DNA of 64,000 nucleotides from an uncultured Olsenella sp. (lineage in GTDB: Bacteria; Actinomycetota; Coriobacteriia; Coriobacteriales; Atopobiaceae): NCBI GenBank assembly GCA_900314495.1, contig OMVJ01000002.1, positions 62,001-126,000 on the forward strand, given 5' to 3'. Below the pieces are notes generated by a model. That model worked only from the letters and a program-made list of their open reading frames with translations, was not told the DNA's origin and did not search any database. The position numbers and the translations under genes are program-made. This document shows, in pieces, positions 60,531 to 64,000 of the stretch; the first letter of the stretch is position 1; each line of letters opens with the position of its first letter.

Positions 60531-62099
60531 CTAGGCCTCCAGCTTGGCAGCCAGCAGCTGGTTGAAGAGCTTGGGGTTGCCCTTCACGCCCGCCCCCTTG
60601 GAAGCCTTCATGCACTGGCCCACCAGGAAGCCCAATACCTTCTTGTTGCCGTCGTGATACTGCTGCACCTGGTCCGTGCAGCGCGCCAGGACCTCGTCCA
60701 CAATGGGCTCCAGCGCACCGGTGTCCGTGCTCTGGCGCATGCCCCGCTCGTCCACCACCTTGGCGGGGTCCGTCTGAGTGCCGTCCACGGCCTCCAGCAC
60801 CTCGCGCGCCTGCGCGAAGGTGATGGCGTCGGCAGCCAGCAGCTTGGAGATGGAGGCCGTCTGTGCGGCCGTGATCTGCTTGAAGGCGGGCAGCAGGTTC
60901 ACCACCACGTTGGCAACCGTGGGCACGGTCTTGGCGTCCACGGCGGCCACGGCCTCCTCGAAGTACTTGGACGTCGCTGGGTCGCCCGCGATCTGCGCGG
61001 CATCGGCCAGCTTCAGGCCGTAGTCGGCCATGTAGCGGTCGCGCTTGGCGTCGGGCAGCTCCGGGATGCGGCTGCGGCAGTCCTCGATGAAGGAGTCGCT
61101 CAGGTCGAAGGGCGCCAGGTCCGGGTCGGGGAACAGGCGGTAGTCGTCCGCGGTCTCCTTCACGCGCATGACGATGGTGCGCTTGTGGTTGGGCTCCCAG
61201 TGGCGGGTCTCCTGGTAGACGATGCCACCCTCCTCCAGCACCTCGGCCTGACGGCAGATCTCGTACTCCAGGCCGTCGTGCAGGCTCTTGAAGGAGTTGA
61301 TGTTCTTTAGCTCCGTCTTGGTGCCCAGCTTGGTGGTGCCGCGGCGACGCAGGGACACGTTGCCGTCGCAGCGCATGGAGCCGCTCTCCAGCGAGCAGTC
61401 GGAGATGCCCAGCGTACGGAAGGTCTGCTGCAGCTTCTCCATGAAGCAACGGGCCTCCTCCGGCGTGCGGAGGTCAGGCTCGGTCACCAGCTCTATGAGC
61501 GGGGTGCCGCAGCGGTTGTAGTCAATGAGGGACTCCGTGGCGTCCGCGATGCGGCCCTCGTCGCCGCCCACGTGCACCATCTTGGCGGCGTCCTCCTCCA
61601 TGTGGATGCGCAGGATGCGGATGGGCACCTTGTAGGAGCCATCGGCAGCCTTCGTCACGGTAACTGGGGCGGCCTCGTCGTGCGCCGCCACCACGTCCGT
61701 GCCGGTCTCAACGTTGTCCGGGCGCTCCTTGGCGCCCTCGCCAGAGACCTCAAGGTCCAGGTGGCCGTACATGCAGAAGGCAACCGGACCCTGCGTGGTC
61801 TGGAAGTTCTTGGACATGTCCGGGTAGAAGTAGTGCTTGCGGTAGAACATGGAGTGCTTCTGGATCTTGCAGTTGGTGGCGAGGCCGGCCATCACGATGC
61901 TCTGGATTGCCTTCTTGTTGGGCACGGGCAGGGCGCCGGGCATGCCCAGGCACACGGGGCACACGTTGGTGTTGGGCGGGTCGTTGTGGCTGAGCCTGCA
62001 GTTGCAGAACATCTTGGTGTCCAGCGTGGTGAGCTCGGTGTGAACCTCAAGGCCGATGACGGCCTCCCAGTCCTTCAGGACCTCTTGCAGCGTCTTCAC
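60531..62099 (-). CDS. gatB: aspartyl/glutamyl-tRNA amidotransferase subunit B
   Basis: The 522-residue subunit binds the mischarged tRNA and ATP in the conversion of Glu-tRNA(Gln) to Gln-tRNA(Gln) (or Asp to Asn). It has the GatB start WEAVIGLEVHTEL, the zinc-site cysteines in MFCNCRL and NVCPVCLGMPG, and a YqeY-like helical C-terminus (GFLVGQCMKASKGAGV). A slightly longer N-terminal lead (MKTLQEVLKD) is encoded from a GTG that overlaps the gatA stop as TAGTG. It is the last gene of gatCAB, ended by a bidirectional hairpin. Confidence 0.97.
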   Translation of the reverse strand: MKTLQEVLKDWEAVIGLEVHTELTTLDTKMFCNCRLSHNDPPNTNVCPVCLGMPGALPVPNKKAIQSIVMAGLATNCKIQKHSMFYRKHYFYPDMSKNFQTTQGPVAFCMYGHLDLEVSGEGAKERPDNVETGTDVVAAHDEAAPVTVTKAADGSYKVPIRILRIHMEEDAAKMVHVGGDEGRIADATESLIDYNRCGTPLIELVTEPDLRTPEEARCFMEKLQQTFRTLGISDCSLESGSMRCDGNVSLRRRGTTKLGTKTELKNINSFKSLHDGLEYEICRQAEVLEEGGIVYQETRHWEPNHKRTIVMRVKETADDYRLFPDPDLAPFDLSDSFIEDCRSRIPELPDAKRDRYMADYGLKLADAAQIAGDPATSKYFEEAVAAVDAKTVPTVANVVVNLLPAFKQITAAQTASISKLLAADAITFAQAREVLEAVDGTQTDPAKVVDERGMRQSTDTGALEPIVDEVLARCTDQVQQYHDGNKKVLGFLVGQCMKASKGAGVKGNPKLFNQLLAAKLEA

Positions 62100-63592
62100 T
62101 ACAGCTCGCCTCCCTTCCCGGCAAACGCGGGCGCGACCTTGGCCCTTCCCTCGAAGCCCCGCTCGATGGCGCGGGCAAACTGCAGCAGCTTGCGGTCGCA
62201 GAAGGCCGGGCCCTGCAGCTGGGCTGAGATGGGCATGCCGGAGTCCGCACCAAGGCCCAGCGGGACGGAGATGCCCCCGTTGCCGACGATGTTGTTGGAG
62301 ATGGTGTACATGTCCGAGAGGTACATCTGCGTGGGGTCGCTGATCTCGCCAAACTTGAACGCGGTGCGCGGCGCAGACGGCATGAGGATGACGTCGCAGC
62401 GCTTGTAGGCGTTCACGTAGTCCTGCGTGATGAGCGTGCGCACCTGCTGGGCCGGGTAGTAGTACTTGTCGTACACGCCGGAGGCCAGGAGGTAGGCGCC
62501 CATCATCTGGCGGCGCTTGGCCTCGGCGCCAAAGCCGTGGGCGCGGGAGAGAGACGTCTGCTCAGCAAGCGTCTTGCAGCCGGGCTCCTGGTAGCCGTAG
62601 CGGACGCCGTCAAAGCGGGCCAGGTTGGAGAACGCCTCGCAGGGGCCTATCACGTAATAGGCGGCGATGGAGCTTGCCATGTTGGGCAGCTCGATCTCCA
62701 CGATGTTGGCACCCTGGTCCCTGAGGGCCTTCTCGGCCGCCTCGATGCCGGCCTTTACCTCTGCGGTCAGGCCCTCCGCCTCCATGAGGCTGGGGATGAC
62801 GCCCACGGTCTTGCCCTCAATGGGGTCCTCAAGGTGCTCCAGGAAGTCCACCGGGCAGTCCTGGCTGGTGCTGTCGTAGGGATCATGCCCGGCGGCAACA
62901 AGCGCGTTCATGGCAAGGGCCACGTCCGCCACCGAGCGGCCGAAGGGGCCAACCTGGTCCAGCGAGGAGCCGAAGGCCACCACGCCATAGCGAGATACCG
63001 CACCGTACGTGGGCTTCATGCCCACCACGCCGCAGAAGCTGGCCGGCTGGCGGATGGAGCCGCCCGTGTCGGAGCCCAGCGTGACGGGAACCTCGCCCGC
63101 GGCAACGGAGGCGGCGCTGCCGCCGGAGGAGCCGCCCGGCACGCGCTCCGTGTCCCAGGGGTTGTTGGTGCGGTGGAAGGCGCTGGACTCCGTGGAGGAG
63201 CCGAAGGCGAACTCGTCCATGTTGGTCTTGCCCACGGGCGTGGCACCCGCGTCAAGCAGGCGCTGCACCGCCGTGGCGGTGAACTTGGACTCGTAGTTCT
63301 GGAGCATGCGGCTGGCACACGTGGTGCGCGTGCCAAGAAGGTGCATGTTGTCCTTGAAGGCAACCGGCACGCCCGCCAGGGGGCCGAGCTTCTCCCCCGC
63401 CGCACGCGCCGCATCAGTCTTCTGGGCAGCGGCCAGGGCAAGGTCCGCAGACACCTGCAGGAAGGCCTGAACCTGGGGTTCACGGGCCTCTATGGCGCTC
63501 AGAGAGGCCTGTGCCACCTCCACAGCGCTGAACTGGCCAGAGGCCACGCCAGCGGCAATTTGGGCTGCGCTGAGCTCGTCGATGTTGGCCAT
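62099..63592 (-). CDS. gatA: aspartyl/glutamyl-tRNA amidotransferase subunit A
   Basis: The 497-residue amidase releases ammonia from glutamine for GatB. The Ser-cisSer-Lys triad is present: the Lys in VAFKDNMHLLG, the cis-Ser in GGSSGGSAAS, and the nucleophile Ser in GSDTGGSIRQPASFCG. Its ATG overlaps the gatC stop as TAATG, which couples translation within gatCAB. Confidence 0.97.
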   Translation of the reverse strand: MANIDELSAAQIAAGVASGQFSAVEVAQASLSAIEAREPQVQAFLQVSADLALAAAQKTDAARAAGEKLGPLAGVPVAFKDNMHLLGTRTTCASRMLQNYESKFTATAVQRLLDAGATPVGKTNMDEFAFGSSTESSAFHRTNNPWDTERVPGGSSGGSAASVAAGEVPVTLGSDTGGSIRQPASFCGVVGMKPTYGAVSRYGVVAFGSSLDQVGPFGRSVADVALAMNALVAAGHDPYDSTSQDCPVDFLEHLEDPIEGKTVGVIPSLMEAEGLTAEVKAGIEAAEKALRDQGANIVEIELPNMASSIAAYYVIGPCEAFSNLARFDGVRYGYQEPGCKTLAEQTSLSRAHGFGAEAKRRQMMGAYLLASGVYDKYYYPAQQVRTLITQDYVNAYKRCDVILMPSAPRTAFKFGEISDPTQMYLSDMYTISNNIVGNGGISVPLGLGADSGMPISAQLQGPAFCDRKLLQFARAIERGFEGRAKVAPAFAGKGGEL

Positions 63593-63909
63593 TAGCGGTC
63601 GCCCCCTTCCTCGCCCAGGATGGAGGGCACGCGGAAGTAGCGGTCGTGCTTGGAGCCCGCGTTGTCCAGCGCGGTCTGGATGTCCAGCGCACGCACGGAA
63701 TCGTCCACCACGTCCTCGCCCATCACGTTGGAGAGGTCGCCAATGGGGTGGAAGGTGGGCTCAACACCCTCCAGGTCGTACTCACGGATGGGCTGTAGGA
63801 TGTCCACCGTCTCGTTCATGTAGGCGGTCATCTCGTCCAGCTCCTCATCGGTCAGAGCTATGCGAGCGTAATCGGCAATGGCCGCCACGTCTTCCCTGCT
63901 CAAGGACAT
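63592..63909 (-). CDS. gatC: aspartyl/glutamyl-tRNA amidotransferase subunit C
   Basis: The 105-residue small subunit stabilises the GatA-GatB complex. It has the usual features: LSREDVAAIADYARIALTDE, then MNETVDILQPI and the C-terminal FRVPSIL. AGGAGG lies six bases before the ATG. It is the first gene of gatCAB; TAGAAT near 63953-63958 on the minus strand is a possible -10 element. Confidence 0.96.
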   Translation of the reverse strand: MSLSREDVAAIADYARIALTDEELDEMTAYMNETVDILQPIREYDLEGVEPTFHPIGDLSNVMGEDVVDDSVRALDIQTALDNAGSKHDRYFRVPSILGEEGGDR

Positions 63910-64000
63910 TCTTGCCTCCTGTCAGGCACAGTCAGCTAATTCACCGTGTGTCATTCTACGGCATGCGACGTAAGGAAGGCCAACGGACACTGCTGCGGCA

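Noticed and set aside
1-64000. tRNA, rRNA or other structural RNA genes
   Set aside because: I looked for T-loop and acceptor patterns in the intergenic stretches and saw none; only the lysine riboswitch was recognisable as structured RNA.

Overview
The window is 64 kb of high-GC chromosomal DNA with dense, mostly short-spaced genes, no rRNA, tRNA or CRISPR array, and no transposase or prophage. Gene content suggests an anaerobic Gram-positive actinobacterium of the Coriobacteriia, probably an Atopobiaceae/Olsenella-type organism. The supporting genes are a class C sortase with an LPxTG pilin, a lactate dehydrogenase-like enzyme, a ferredoxin-linked 2-oxoacid oxidoreductase, desulfoferrodoxin, the acetylase branch of the diaminopimelate pathway, GatCAB, and DnaE-type polymerase. 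The taxon is inference; no marker gene was compared.

Layout: 1-2962 is a serine block (3' end of serC, serA, DUF1015 protein). 3007-12955 holds a GtrA protein, two membrane-anchored polysaccharide deacetylases, an 882-residue membrane/TPR-like protein, a PepV-type dipeptidase, a HAD phosphatase and an 80-residue Cys-containing protein. 12995-17829 has an unusual degenerate KaiC-like/PEP-synthase-like protein, an LDH-family enzyme and a nitrilase-family hydrolase. 17873-20598 is a minimal sortase-pilin pair. 20984-22401 has cspA and a Crp/Fnr regulator. 22473-31088 is a long minus-strand run: DUF4012 protein, CDF metal exporter, small protein, ruvB-ruvA-ruvC, an apparently inactive NAD-synthetase paralogue, and desulfoferrodoxin. 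31201-42454 is replication and repair (dnaE, addA, addB) plus a YerC/TrpR-like regulator. 42675-46275 holds a small membrane protein, a DUF2974 hydrolase, a FucO-type alcohol dehydrogenase and a membrane protein. 46450-53018 is a lysine/diaminopimelate locus: lysA-dapA-dapB-dapD behind a lysine riboswitch, a divergent deacetylase and a facing aminotransferase. 53204-56823 is a four-subunit 2-oxoacid:ferredoxin oxidoreductase operon with a ParA-like ATPase. 57214-59781 is a TIM-barrel/acyl-CoA synthetase fusion behind a Leu-rich leader ORF and terminator. 59938-60405 is an HTH protein in an AT-rich patch, and 60531-63909 is gatCAB.

The most distinctive non-coding signal is a family of 31-bp palindromic units (ATGAGACA ... 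TGTCTCAT), eleven copies at six loci, singly or in inverted or tandem groups. They sit at gene edges. One encodes the C-terminus of a protein, one supplies a stop codon, one begins in the last base of a stop codon, and two lie within a few bases of a ribosome binding site. They look like REP/BIME-type elements whose transposase, if any, is elsewhere.

Other unusual items are a NAD-synthetase paralogue lacking recognisable active-site residues in both domains, the KaiC-like/PEP-synthase-like fusion without a Walker A motif, and the TIM-barrel/acyl-CoA synthetase fusion.
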